Positions 1-7,440 of a stretch of DNA of 24,185 nt are shown in pieces. The stretch's first letter is position 1, and each line of letters starts with the position of its first letter. The translations under genes were made by a program, and so were the position numbers. The DNA comes from Streptomyces novaecaesareae (GTDB taxonomy: Bacteria > Actinomycetota > Actinomycetes > Streptomycetales > Streptomycetaceae). The notes under the pieces were generated by a model, which worked only from the letters and a program-made list of their open reading frames with translations, did no database searches and was not told where the DNA came from. The stretch covers positions 1 through 24,185 of the forward strand of contig NZ_JNWQ01000097.1 in NCBI RefSeq assembly GCF_000716875.1. The letters run 5' to 3'.

Positions 1-1
1 G

Positions 2-1555
2 CCCGGCCCCCCGTCCGGGCCCCCGTCCGGCCCGCTGGCCGGCGGCGGTGCGGCTGGACCGCCGTCCGTGCCCCCGCCGCCCACGGGCCCGCCCGGGGCC
101 TCCCCCGGCGGTTCGAACGGCTACGGCGGAAGGCCGCGCAGGCCGTGGTGGCGCTCCGGAAAGGGGCTGGCCCTGGCAGCGGGCACGGTGGCGGTGGCCG
201 TCGTGGCCACCGTGCTGATCGTCAACAACCAGGGCGGCCACAACGAGGCCGTCCCGGCCGCGAACGAGATCGCCCTGCAGGCCCCGCCGGACCCCGGACC
301 GGACCCGTTCACCCCATCGGTGGAAACCCAGGGGATGAGCGCCCCCGCTCCCGCCCCCACCACCACACCGGCACAGCCGGGGGGCGGCGCGACCTCCAAG
401 AGCAGCTCCCCGGCGGTCCTCCACAGCGTCGAGGGCAGCTCCGCCGGGCTGTACGCCGGGGCGATGGGCAAGTCCAGCTGTGACACCGAGCGCCTGATCG
501 GCATGGTCTCGGCCGGGGACAAGGGGCGCGCCTGGGCCTCCGCGGCCGGTGTCGCACAGTCCGACATCCCCGGCTACCTGCGCTCGCTGACCCCGACGTA
601 CCTGCGGGTGGACACCCGGGTGACGAACCACAACTACAAGAGCGGCGCCGTGGTCGAGTACCAGTCCGCCCTGCAGGCGGGCACCGCCGTGCTGGTGGAC
701 TCCCAGGGCGTGCCCCGGGTGCGCTGCTCCTGCGGCAACCCGCTGAAGGCGCCGGTGCTGGTGAGCAACGCCAAGTACACCGGGAAGGCCTGGGCGGGCT
801 TCCAGCCGACCACGCTGATCGTGGTCGTGCCGGCGCCGCAGCCGGTGACCCAGATCATCCTGGTGAACGTCGAGACCGGCGACTGGTTCTCCCGGCTGAC
901 CGGTCGGATCGAGATCGTGGACAAGCACGTCGAACCGCCGAAGGGCTCGCTGGTGCCCGGCATCCCGCCGCCGTCGCCGTGGAAGCCGTCCACGCCGTCG
1001 GGGCCGGCGACGACCTCGACCAAGGGGTCCACCTCGGCAACGACGTCCGGTTCCACGACCTCCGGCTCGACCACGTCGGGGTCGACGACCTCAGGTTCCA
1101 CGACGTCAGGCTCGACCACGTCGGGGTCGACGACCTCAGGTTCCACAACCTCCGGCTCGACCACGTCGGGGTCGACGACCTCAGGTTCCACAACCTCCGG
1201 CTCGACCACGTCGGGGTCGACGACCTCGGGCTCGACGACTTCCGGGTCGACGACCTCAGGCTCCACGACCTCGGGCTCGACGACCTCGTCGGGCGGGCCG
1301 TCGTCCTCATCCGCGACCTCCTTGACCTCCGCGGGCACTCCGTCCCAGACGAAGGCGGCGGAGACCACCTCGACCACCAGCACCACCGGTTCGACGACGA
1401 GCGCGGGCACCACCACGACCACCAGTAAGCCGACGGTGACCGTTTCGGCGCCCGCGACCACCACCACCCCGAAGACACCGACCGCGACGTGCGCGACCAC
1501 GGCGCCGTCGACCCTGCCGCCCTGCCCGACCACGGCGGCCGCCACGCCGAGCTGA
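2..1555 (+). CDS. DUF6777-type membrane protein with Ser/Thr/Gly repeat tail (5' partial)
   Basis: The reading frame is open from the left window edge, so the true start lies upstream; the GTG at 68 is an internal Val in a Pro/Gly-rich stretch with no ribosome binding site. After this N-terminal region comes one hydrophobic membrane segment (about bases 160-235). An extracytoplasmic domain follows (about bases 260-950), including [40 protein letters not shown] and [11 protein letters not shown]. This pattern matches my memory of the Streptomyces DUF6777 family, whose function is unknown. Bases 1045-1290 encode about 16 copies of STTSG, followed by more Thr/Ser/Pro-rich sequence to the end. 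Such tails usually act as extended, possibly O-glycosylated cell-wall spacers; that is inference. The gene converges on the HxlR gene, with a hairpin between them. Confidence 0.8.
   Translation, partial: PGPPSGPPSGPLAGGGAAGPPSVPPPPTGPPGASPGGSNGYGGRPRRPWWRSGKGLALAAGTVAVAVVATVLIVNNQGGHNEAVPAANEIALQAPPDPGPDPFTPSVETQGMSAPAPAPTTTPAQPGGGATSKSSSPAVLHSVEGSSAGLYAGAMGKSSCDTERLIGMVSAGDKGRAWASAAGVAQSDIPGYLRSLTPTYLRVDTRVTNHNYKSGAVVEYQSALQAGTAVLVDSQGVPRVRCSCGNPLKAPVLVSNAKYTGKAWAGFQPTTLIVVVPAPQPVTQIILVNVETGDWFSRLTGRIEIVDKHVEPPKGSLVPGIPPPSPWKPSTPSGPATTSTKGSTSATTSGSTTSGSTTSGSTTSGSTTSGSTTSGSTTSGSTTSGSTTSGSTTSGSTTSGSTTSGSTTSGSTTSGSTTSGSTTSGSTTSSGGPSSSSATSLTSAGTPSQTKAAETTSTTSTTGSTTSAGTTTTTSKPTVTVSAPATTTTPKTPTATCATTAPSTLPPCPTTAAATPS
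1045..1290 (+). repeat. 15-bp coding tandem repeat (STTSG units) with 45-bp higher-order period
   Basis: About 16 consecutive 15-bp units encode Ser-Thr-Thr-Ser-Gly. Between about 1063 and 1215 the synonymous differences themselves recur every 45 bp (three units), showing that blocks of three units were duplicated recently rather than each unit drifting alone. Copy number is likely to vary between strains. Confidence 0.85.
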
Positions 1556-1574
1556 CCCGGCGTACGCCCGCTCC

Positions 1575-1611
1575 CCGCTGCCGCCGTCCGACCGCCGGCC
1601 GGTGGCAGCGG
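1575..1611. terminator. Hairpin between convergent genes, probable bidirectional terminator
   Basis: CCGCTGCC at 1575-1582 pairs perfectly with GGCAGCGG at 1604-1611. The stem extends inward by one G-U and two G-C pairs, giving about 11 bp around a 15-nt loop. It lies between the DUF6777 stop (1555) and the HxlR stop (1618). There is no T-tract, as is common for streptomycete terminators. Confidence 0.6.
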
Positions 1612-1617
1612 CACGTC

Positions 1618-2061
1618 TCAGGGCAGCAGCACGGTCGCGTCCTCGGGGCCCAGCACCCGGCCGTCCGCCGCCCGCACCCGCATCGGGGCGATCGGCTCGC
1701 CGGACTCACGGTCCACCAGCCGGGCCCGGGGCTCGCCCTCGGTGAAGAACCAGCGGTCACCCCACTGGCGCAGCGCCGTGATCACGGGGAACAGCGCGCG
1801 GCCCTTCTCGGTGAGCACGTACTCCTGGTAGGGGCTGCCGTCGGCGGCCGGGGCGAGTTCGAACACGCCGTTGGCGACCAGGTTGGCCAGGCGGGCCGAG
1901 AGGATGTTCTTGGCCAGGCCGAGGCTCTTCTGGAACTGCCCGAAGCGGCGCAGCCCGTCGAAGGCGTCGCGGACGATCAGCAGCGTCCAGCCGTCGCCGA
2001 CGACGTCGAGCGGACGGGCGACCGGGCAGCTCGACTCCTCGTGCGTGGTGCGTTTCGGCAC
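1618..2061 (-). CDS. HxlR-family winged-helix transcriptional regulator
   Basis: A 147-residue protein with the classic HxlR layout: N-terminal CPVARPLDVVGDGWTLLIVR (one Cys, then the helix carrying GDGWTLLIVRD), RFGQFQKSLGLAKNILSARL as the recognition region, and a wing ending in YVLTEKGRALFPV. It binds DNA as a dimer, and members often respond to redox or small molecules. I chose the GTG at 2061 because GAGG lies 8 nt upstream and because the longer frame to 2328 would be translated through the 7-bp spacer repeats. It is divergent from the MFS exporter, so it most likely represses that gene and itself. The family call is firm; the ligand is unknown. Confidence 0.9.
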   Translation of the reverse strand: MPKRTTHEESSCPVARPLDVVGDGWTLLIVRDAFDGLRRFGQFQKSLGLAKNILSARLANLVANGVFELAPAADGSPYQEYVLTEKGRALFPVITALRQWGDRWFFTEGEPRARLVDRESGEPIAPMRVRAADGRVLGPEDATVLLP

Positions 2062-2074
2062 TTCTCCCACCTCT

Positions 2075-2116
2075 CGGTTCTCGGTTCCCGGTTCTCGGCC
2101 TTCGGTTCCCGGTTCT
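2075..2116. repeat. 7-bp tandem repeat CGGTTCY, six copies
   Basis: Heptamers CGGTTCT, CGGTTCC, CGGTTCT, CGGCCTT, CGGTTCC and CGGTTCT follow one another without gaps, just upstream of the HxlR start. Because the T/C variants alternate, a longer 16-bp direct repeat recurs with a 21-bp period, two helical turns. Confidence 0.8.
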
Positions 2117-2148
2117 CTCCGGTCGGCGCCCAGCGTACCGAGCATTCG

Positions 2149-2204
2149 TGGTTGCTTATTGAAACCAGAATATGCCAGGGTGAAGTGGTAGCACTTTGAA
2201 ACCA
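2149..2204. promoter_or_regulatory. Twin operator-like palindromes in the HxlR/MFS divergent promoter
   Basis: TGGTT-N9-AACCA at 2149-2167 and TGGTA-N9-AACCA at 2186-2204 are near-identical dyads 37 bp apart. The right half of each is TTGAAACCAG (2159-2168 and 2196-2205). The stretch is the most AT-rich part of the intergenic region. The likely binder is the neighbouring HxlR protein. I could not place confident -35/-10 boxes. Confidence 0.55.
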
Positions 2205-2267
2205 GCCTGGTCCGGCAGCCCCTAGCCCCCAGCCGGCCGCCGAACGCCGCCCGAGGGAGTCCCGTCC

Positions 2268-3476
2268 ATGACCGCGCCCACCCGTACGCCCGCAGCCGCC
2301 GCCGAGGCACCACCGCGCGGCCTGCCACCGGCCGTCGCCTGGCTCCTCTCCGTCGCCTGCGGCCTCGCCGTAGCCAACGTCTACTACTCGCAGCCGCTGC
2401 TCGACCTGATCGCCCGGGACTACGGCATCGACCCGGCGACCATCGGCCTGGTCGGCACCCTCACCCAGATCGGCTACGCACTCGGGCTGCTGCTGCTCGT
2501 CCCGCTCGGCGACCACGTCAACCGCCGCACCCTGATCACCTCCCAGCTCGGCCTGTCCGTACTCGCCCTCACCGCCGTCGCCCTCGCCCCTTCCGCGCCG
2601 CTGATGCTCGCCGCGATGGCCGCCGTCGGCGTCCTCGCGGTCGTCGCCCAGGTCGTCGTGGCCTACGCCGCCTCGCTCGCCGCCCCGGGCGACCAGGGCC
2701 GCGTGGTCGGCACCGTAACCAGCGGCATCGTGGTCGGCATCCTGCTCGCGCGCACCGTCGCCGGGACGATCGGCGGCCTGGCCGGCTGGCGCGCCGTCTA
2801 CCTCACCTCCGCCGTCGCGACCGCCGCCATGGCCCTCGTGGTCGCCGTCGTCGTCCCGCCCGAGCGGCGCCGCACGGCCGGGCGGATCGGCTACCTACGG
2901 CTGGTCGGCTCGGTGTTCGCGCTCTTCGCCCAGGAGCGGGTGCTCCGGGTGCGGGCCGTCCTCGCCCTGCTCACCTTCACCTCCGTCACCGTCCTGCTCA
3001 CCCCGATGGTCCTCCCGCTCGCCGCTCCTCCGTTCAACCTCAGCCACACCGAGATCGGCCTCTTCGGCCTGGCCGGCGCCGCCGGTGCCCTCGGTGCCGG
3101 ATACGCAGGCCGCCAGGCCGACCGCGGCCGGGCCGAACGCACCGCCGGCCTCGGCCTGGTGGCCATGCTCGTCGGCTGGCTCCCGGCCGCCCTGCTGGCG
3201 CACTCGGTGTGGTGGCTGGTGCTCGCCATGGTGGTGATCGACTACGGCCTGCAGTCCGTGCACGTCGCCAACCAGCACCTCCTCTACCAAGTCCGCCCCG
3301 AGGCCCAGAGCCGGCTCACCGCCGGCTACATGCTGCTCTACTCCGCCGGTTGCGCTGCGGGCGCGATCCTCTCCACCGTCGTCTACGACCACGGCGGCTG
3401 GACGGCCGTCTGCCTCCTCGGCGCCGCCACCAGCCTCGCCGCGCTCGGCTACTGGTGGGCGGCGGCGCGTCGTTGA
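2268..3476 (+). CDS. MFS transporter, probable drug/metabolite exporter
   Basis: A 402-residue, very hydrophobic protein with about 12 membrane segments, the usual MFS size. The first segment contains ANVYYSQPLLD, typical of the YgaY/AraJ-like branch. The loop between helices 2 and 3 has LGDHVNRRTL, corresponding to the MFS signature (G-x3-D-x2-R-R). The cytosolic middle loop is PPERRRTAGRIG. The second half has GRQADRGRAER at the equivalent position. The ATG is preceded by GAGGGAG at a good distance. Divergent pairing with an HxlR regulator suggests an inducible exporter using the proton gradient; the substrate cannot be read from sequence. Confidence 0.9.
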   Translation: MTAPTRTPAAAAEAPPRGLPPAVAWLLSVACGLAVANVYYSQPLLDLIARDYGIDPATIGLVGTLTQIGYALGLLLLVPLGDHVNRRTLITSQLGLSVLALTAVALAPSAPLMLAAMAAVGVLAVVAQVVVAYAASLAAPGDQGRVVGTVTSGIVVGILLARTVAGTIGGLAGWRAVYLTSAVATAAMALVVAVVVPPERRRTAGRIGYLRLVGSVFALFAQERVLRVRAVLALLTFTSVTVLLTPMVLPLAAPPFNLSHTEIGLFGLAGAAGALGAGYAGRQADRGRAERTAGLGLVAMLVGWLPAALLAHSVWWLVLAMVVIDYGLQSVHVANQHLLYQVRPEAQSRLTAGYMLLYSAGCAAGAILSTVVYDHGGWTAVCLLGAATSLAALGYWWAAARR

Positions 3477-3483
3477 CGGCCGC

Positions 3484-3921
3484 TCAGAGCCGGAACATCG
3501 GCACGTCGACCGACGGCGGCACCGGCTCCAGGACCTCCCGCAGCGCCCGTATGCCCTGCCGCCACGCCGGCCTCTCCCCCGTCTCGTCCCACAGCTCCGC
3601 GACCTCCGACCCCTCGGCCACCACGCGGTCCAGCGCCGCCACCGCGAGCGCCCGCAACTCGGCGGCCAGCGCCGGAATCTCCTCCTCGGGGGCGTAACTG
3701 CTCACCACCGCCGCGCCGCCCGGGCACTGCGCCGCCACCAGCGCGGCCGCGGCGACCGCCTCGACGCCCTCGTCGTCGTCCAGGTAGTCACCCGCCCGGG
3801 CGGCGCTCTCCAGCGCCGCCCGGAGGATCGCCTCGCGCTCGCCCGGAGCCGCGTCGTCGAGGCAGCCGGAGAAGTCCGCCCCCGTGTCGTTGTCGAAGTG
3901 CCCGATACCCCAGGTGCCCAT
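3484..3921 (-). CDS. DUF4259 domain protein
   Basis: A 145-residue soluble protein opening with MGTWGIGHFDNDTGADFSG, the hallmark N-terminus of DUF4259 (a Trp-Gly-x-Gly-x-Phe-x-Asn-Asp start). A helical Ala-rich body follows, with the acidic stretch DYLDDDEGVEAVAAAALVA, and it ends in a Trp-containing helix (ELWDETGERPAWRQGIRALREVL). The function is unknown. GGAGGGG lies about 8 nt before the ATG. The stop is only 7 bp from the convergent MFS stop, so the two messages probably overlap at their 3' ends. Confidence 0.88.
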   Translation of the reverse strand: MGTWGIGHFDNDTGADFSGCLDDAAPGEREAILRAALESAARAGDYLDDDEGVEAVAAAALVAAQCPGGAAVVSSYAPEEEIPALAAELRALAVAALDRVVAEGSEVAELWDETGERPAWRQGIRALREVLEPVPPSVDVPMFRL

Positions 3922-4068
3922 GCCGATCCCCTCCGCAGACCCGCTCTGCCGATCCCTCACACGACCCTCGTGTTCGTGTGCGACGGATGCTTGCACACAC
4001 CACTGACAATCGGCCGAGCGGACGGAAATTCGCTGGTCAACGGGCCGACGGCCGGGCAGAGTTCCGCC

Positions 4069-4422
4069 ATGACCACCACCCGCGGGCTGGACGACGACGG
4101 ATACATCGCACGGGAGGGCGCCCTCGGCCGCGTGCCGGCGCCGTTCGCACCCGTGGTCGACGCCGCCCGTGCGCGGATCGCCGGCTCCTTCGGTCCCGCC
4201 CGGCTGCACAGCGCCTACCTCTACGGCAGCGTCCCGCGCGGCACCGCGACGCCGACCGTCTCCGACTACCCCGAGCGCGCCGCCCCGATACGCCTCGCCG
4301 CCGCCACCGCCCTTGCCCCCACGGCGGATCGGGCCGTTCTCGCCGCGCTGATCGACGACCTCGGCCCGTGGCTCGCCGCCGAGTACACCGCCGTCCACGG
4401 CGAGAAGGCCCCACGCCCCTGA
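4069..4422 (+). pseudogene. Nucleotidyltransferase-domain protein with large in-frame internal deletion
   Basis: The 117-residue frame has a normal N-terminus (MTTTRGLDDDGYIAREGALG and LHSAYLYGSVPRGTATPTVSD) followed directly by YPERAAPIRLAAATALAP and the C-terminal LGPWLAAEYTAVHGEKAPRP. From memory, Streptomyces relatives are about 260-270 residues. They continue after the SD with LDLLLALR, then a helical body, before resuming with a YYP-like segment. Here roughly 150 residues are missing at the junction after residue 66 (about base 4267). The loss removes the second carboxylate motif that completes the GS-x9-D-x-D metal site, so nucleotidyl transfer should be impossible. The reading frame is kept. 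No strong ribosome binding site is visible. Confidence 0.75.
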
Positions 4423-4459
4423 GCCCCCGAACACCACTCAGCCGCGCGCCTCAGTCCGC

Positions 4460-4531
4460 ACCGTCCATACCGTCCACGCCGTCCATACCGTCCGTGCCGC
4501 TCACTCGGTCCGCACCGTCCACGTCGTCCGC
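4460..4531. repeat. Degenerate 9-bp tandem repeat, eight copies
   Basis: Units such as ACCGTCCAT, ACCGTCCAC, GCCGTCCAT and ACCGTCCGT run head to tail from 4460 and stop exactly at the LCP gene stop codon (4532). The first four and the seventh are close to consensus; the others are diverged. Confidence 0.7.
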
Positions 4532-6238
4532 TCAGTCCACGCAGGGGATTCCGCCCGCCTTCACCGCGGGCCCCTGCATCGGTAGCCCTGCCACCGGGTC
4601 GGCGGACGGGTCGCCCGGCGCCGTGGTGCCCGACGGGGCCGCCGCGGTGGGGCTCGGGGTGCGGGTGGCGGCGAGGGTGAGGAGGATGTGGCCCGCCGGG
4701 ACGGTGGTGGCGGGTGTGGCCGTGACGCCGTAGCGGGTGGCGAGCTGCTGGGCGTCGGTCCTGGCCCCGGTGCCGTAGGCCACGGTGGTGGCCCTGGTCC
4801 TGGCCGGGGCGTCGCCGACCCTGCCCGCCTGGTAGCCGAGTTCGACCAGCGCCTTGGACTCGGTGGCGGCCGCACCGGCGCCGCCCGCCGCGTTGACGTC
4901 GACCACCGCCTTCGCCGGACCGCTCGCGGCGGCGGAGGCCGGGGCGGAGGCGGCGGACGAGGCGGCCGGCGAGGCGGCCGGGTCGTCCGGAGCATCGCCG
5001 GGGGTCGCGGCCGAGCCGGCCGGAGCGGCCGGCGCCGGCTCGTGGTTGAACAGCTGCCGGACGATCTTCTTGATCAGGTCCTGGTTGACGGTGTTGACCT
5101 CCTGCCCGCCGACCGTCTTGAACCCGGTGATCGGCAGGGTGTTGAACTCGACGTTGCCGCCCGTCAGGTTGGGCGCCTGCTGGGCGAAGTCGAGGATGTT
5201 CCACTCGTTGTCGATCACCACGTCCTTCTTCACCACCGCGAACAGCTTCTGCATCTGCCCGAAGTCGTTCAGGATCCCCTGCTGCTTGAGCTTGTACTCG
5301 ACGGAGGAGATGAACGCCTGCTGCCGGTGGGTGCGGTCGAGGTCGCCGTTGGTGAGGTGGTGGCGCTGGCGGACGAAGGAGAGCGCCTGGGCGGCGCTGA
5401 GGGAGCTGATCCCGGCCGGGAGCTTGAGGCCGGTGCCGCCGCCCTCGTGGGTGGCGGTCCGGGCGATGATCGGGTCGTCCACCGGGTGGTTGAGGCAGAC
5501 CTGGATCGGCTCGACCGCCTTGGCGATGTCGTAGAAGCCGATCAGGTTCACCTCCGCGAAGTGGTCGATCGGGACGTCCAGGAAGCTCTGCACCGTCTGG
5601 ATGGTGGCCGAGCGGCCGGCCTCCCGGCTCTGCCGCTCCAGCTCCGACTTGGAGAGCCCCTTGCCGGCGAGCTTCTGTTCGGCGGCCCCCTTGGCGATGC
5701 CGTACGCCTCCTTGATCTTGTGCATCCTGCCGTCGGCGCCGACGGTCTGCACGTAGTCGTCGCGCGGGACGGACAGCGCGGTGACCTTGCCGCCGTTGGC
5801 CGGGATGTGCAGCACGATCAGGGCGTTGGTGTTGTAGCCGCCGATCTCGCTGGAGCCGGCGTGCAGTTCGTCCTCCACGAACTGCTTGGGCAGGTCGTTG
5901 CCGTCCATGTCCTTTCGGCTGTCCAGGCCGATCAGCAGCAGGTTGACGGACTTGTCCAGGTGCGGCGGGGCGTTCTTCTTGGCCTCGCTCAGCGCGGTGG
6001 ACTTGATCATGCCGTCGTCCAGGCTGCGGTACTCGTACCAGGTGAAGCCGCTGGCACCGAGCACGGCGACGGAGACGGCGCAGGCCAGGGAGCGCCCGGC
6101 GACGGTCAGCGGCGCGGGGCCGCGCCGCGGGGCCCGGCCGCGCGAACCACCGGCGCGGCCTTCGGTACGGCCTTCGGTACGGCCTTCCGAACGACCGCCG
6201 CCGCGAACGCCGTTGCGGCTCCGGCTGCGCTCAGCCAC
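4532..6238 (-). CDS. LytR-CpsA-Psr (LCP) family wall-polymer transferase with LytR_C domain
   Basis: A 568-residue, single-pass membrane protein. Residues 1-48 are basic and repetitive, and the membrane helix is about 50-66. The LCP catalytic domain (about 98-330) carries LLIGLDSR (102-108), SVPRDDYV (156-163), VNLIGFYDI and RQRHHLTNGDLDRTHRQQ (290-307), the Arg/Asp residues that hold the polyprenyl pyrophosphate substrate. An Ala/Pro linker (400-440) leads to a LytR_C domain (about 443-505, VVDVNAAGGAGAA to ATRYG). LCP proteins attach teichoic-acid-like or other glycopolymers to peptidoglycan outside the membrane. I chose GTG 6238 because AAGGAG precedes it by 5 nt and it overlaps the upstream gene's stop by 8 bp; ATG 6262 is the alternative. 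Confidence 0.92.
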   Translation of the reverse strand: MAERSRSRNGVRGGGRSEGRTEGRTEGRAGGSRGRAPRRGPAPLTVAGRSLACAVSVAVLGASGFTWYEYRSLDDGMIKSTALSEAKKNAPPHLDKSVNLLLIGLDSRKDMDGNDLPKQFVEDELHAGSSEIGGYNTNALIVLHIPANGGKVTALSVPRDDYVQTVGADGRMHKIKEAYGIAKGAAEQKLAGKGLSKSELERQSREAGRSATIQTVQSFLDVPIDHFAEVNLIGFYDIAKAVEPIQVCLNHPVDDPIIARTATHEGGGTGLKLPAGISSLSAAQALSFVRQRHHLTNGDLDRTHRQQAFISSVEYKLKQQGILNDFGQMQKLFAVVKKDVVIDNEWNILDFAQQAPNLTGGNVEFNTLPITGFKTVGGQEVNTVNQDLIKKIVRQLFNHEPAPAAPAGSAATPGDAPDDPAASPAASSAASAPASAAASGPAKAVVDVNAAGGAGAAATESKALVELGYQAGRVGDAPARTRATTVAYGTGARTDAQQLATRYGVTATPATTVPAGHILLTLAATRTPSPTAAAPSGTTAPGDPSADPVAGLPMQGPAVKAGGIPCVD

Positions 6239-6905
6239 GGCGGCTCCTTCCGCTCGGGGCATCCGCGCTGCCGGACCGTCGCCGCTCGCACCCCGGCCGA
6301 CGTCGCTCGGAGCCGGCCCGTCGACGGTCGGCCACCACCCTGCCCACGACCACCACCAGCGCCACGCCCACCGTGGCCGCCATCACCGGGAATGCGCCGA
6401 CCACCCAGCGCAGCGCGCCGGTGCCGAGGTTCCTGCCCTGGTACGTGTCGGGGTGCGCCGCGTACCCGACGCCGGACGCGGCGAGCAGCACCACGACCGG
6501 AGCGGCCGTCACCACCCACCAGCGGCCCGGCCGGCTGCACAGCGCCGCCGCGACCGCCGTCCCGAGCACCGAGCCCGCGGCGAACAGGATTCCGACGCCG
6601 GGCCCGCCCAGCTCGTCCGCGACGCCGCCCAGGACGGGCAGGCCGACCGCCGAAAGCGCCGCCACCAGCCCACCGCGCCGGCGCACCTGCTGCCTGCGGC
6701 GCACCGACCCCGCCCGCTGGGCCCGGGCCTGCCGCGGAGCACCGGTGCCCACGGCCTCGGCCCCACCCCCGGCCCCGGCTCCCGTGCCTGCTCCTGCACC
6801 GGCTCCCCCGACACCGGCCACGCGGCTGCGCTGGGCGGGGAGGGGACGGTCCTCGGCGCGCGGTCCCGCGTCCTGGTACGGCGTTCTCGCCCGCTGGCCG
6901 GCCAT
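6231..6905 (-). CDS. DUF6542 membrane protein
   Basis: A 224-residue protein. The N-terminal 80 residues are basic and Gly/Ala-rich (MAGQRARTPYQ start) and probably cytoplasmic. Then come four hydrophobic segments, with GLPVLGGVADELGGPGVGIL, SRPGRWWVVTAAP and GRNLGTGALRWVVGAFPVMA as recognisable blocks of the DUF6542 family. It ends in a basic tail. The function is unknown. The ATG has GAGGGAAG upstream. Its stop overlaps the downstream LCP start by 8 bp, so the two are translationally coupled, and a role in envelope assembly alongside LCP is a reasonable inference. Confidence 0.82.
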   Translation of the reverse strand: MAGQRARTPYQDAGPRAEDRPLPAQRSRVAGVGGAGAGAGTGAGAGGGAEAVGTGAPRQARAQRAGSVRRRQQVRRRGGLVAALSAVGLPVLGGVADELGGPGVGILFAAGSVLGTAVAAALCSRPGRWWVVTAAPVVVLLAASGVGYAAHPDTYQGRNLGTGALRWVVGAFPVMAATVGVALVVVVGRVVADRRRAGSERRRPGCERRRSGSADAPSGRSRRG

Positions 6906-6995
6906 GCGCACTTCCCTCGATCGTTGCGGCTGCGACGGCGCGTTCGCACCGCCGTGGATCCCCGGACGTCCTCGGTCCTGGTGGCGGTCCCGCCC

Positions 6996-7011
6996 TCTAC
7001 ACCCCTGTAGA
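6996..7011. promoter_or_regulatory. Palindrome TCTACA-N4-TGTAGA in the DUF6542/antitoxin divergent region
   Basis: A perfect 6+6 bp dyad around CCCC, 90 bp upstream of the DUF6542 start and 152 bp upstream of the antitoxin start. The CTACA/TGTAG half-sites resemble the BlaI/MecI operator type, but no such regulator is encoded in the window. The rest of 6906-7163 holds no gene that I can see; TAGGAT at 7096-7101 could be a -10 box for the antitoxin gene. Confidence 0.45.
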
Positions 7012-7163
7012 AGATGGGCTGGAGCATACAAACCCGTGTCGGCAAAGTCATCCGCTGTCCTCCGGCAGCAGGCGAACCATCTGGCGGGCCGTCGTTAGGA
7101 TGGTCATGATCCCCGCCACGTCGGCACACCATCAGGAACGCGTCAGAGGAGCAGAGCGTCACC

Positions 7164-7370
7164 ATGTTTGAGAGTCTGAAGAACCTCGCGGACAAGGCCA
7201 CCGACCTTGCCCGCGAGCACGGTGACGTGATCGGGCAGGGCCTGGAGAAGGTCGGCGACGCGATCGACGACCGCACGGACGGCAAGTACAGCGGGCAGAT
7301 CGACACCGGCGTCGAGAAGGCGAAGGACTTCCTGCGCAACCTCGACGGCGACCAGAAGCCCGCCGAGTAA
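7164..7370 (+). CDS. MT0933-type antitoxin-like small protein
   Basis: A 68-residue, charged, amphipathic helical protein (FESLKNLADKATDLAREHGDVIGQGLEKVGDAIDDRT, then GKYSGQIDTGVEKAKDFL). The GKYS-x-QIDTGVEKA block is diagnostic of the MT0933-like antitoxin family (PF14013). GAGGAG lies about 12 nt upstream of the ATG. Actinomycete genomes carry many copies without an adjacent toxin, and none is visible here: the next gene encodes a wall hydrolase with a membrane anchor. The antitoxin role is by family name only; a stress or structural role is equally possible. Confidence 0.85.
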   Translation: MFESLKNLADKATDLAREHGDVIGQGLEKVGDAIDDRTDGKYSGQIDTGVEKAKDFLRNLDGDQKPAE

Positions 7371-7384
7371 CCTGCCGCAGGACG

Positions 7385-7405
7385 CGACCGCCCGTACGGC
7401 GGTCG
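7385..7405 (+). terminator. Short hairpin after the antitoxin gene
   Basis: CGACCGCC at 7385-7392 pairs with GGCGGTCG at 7398-7405 around a 5-nt loop, 15 bp after the stop and 36 bp before the transglycosylase start. It could terminate or attenuate read-through. No T-tract follows. Confidence 0.5.
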
Positions 7406-7440
7406 AACGGGCGCACGGGCGACGGGAAGGGCCGGCAGCG

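Noticed and set aside
68..70. GTG at 68 as the start of the DUF6777 gene
   Set aside because: The frame is open to the window edge with the same Pro/Gly composition and there is no ribosome binding site.
4688..7171. Very long plus-strand open frame opposite the LCP and DUF6542 genes
   Set aside because: Antisense ghost frame common in GC-rich DNA; composition is repetitive, no motifs or start signal, while the minus strand has clear families.
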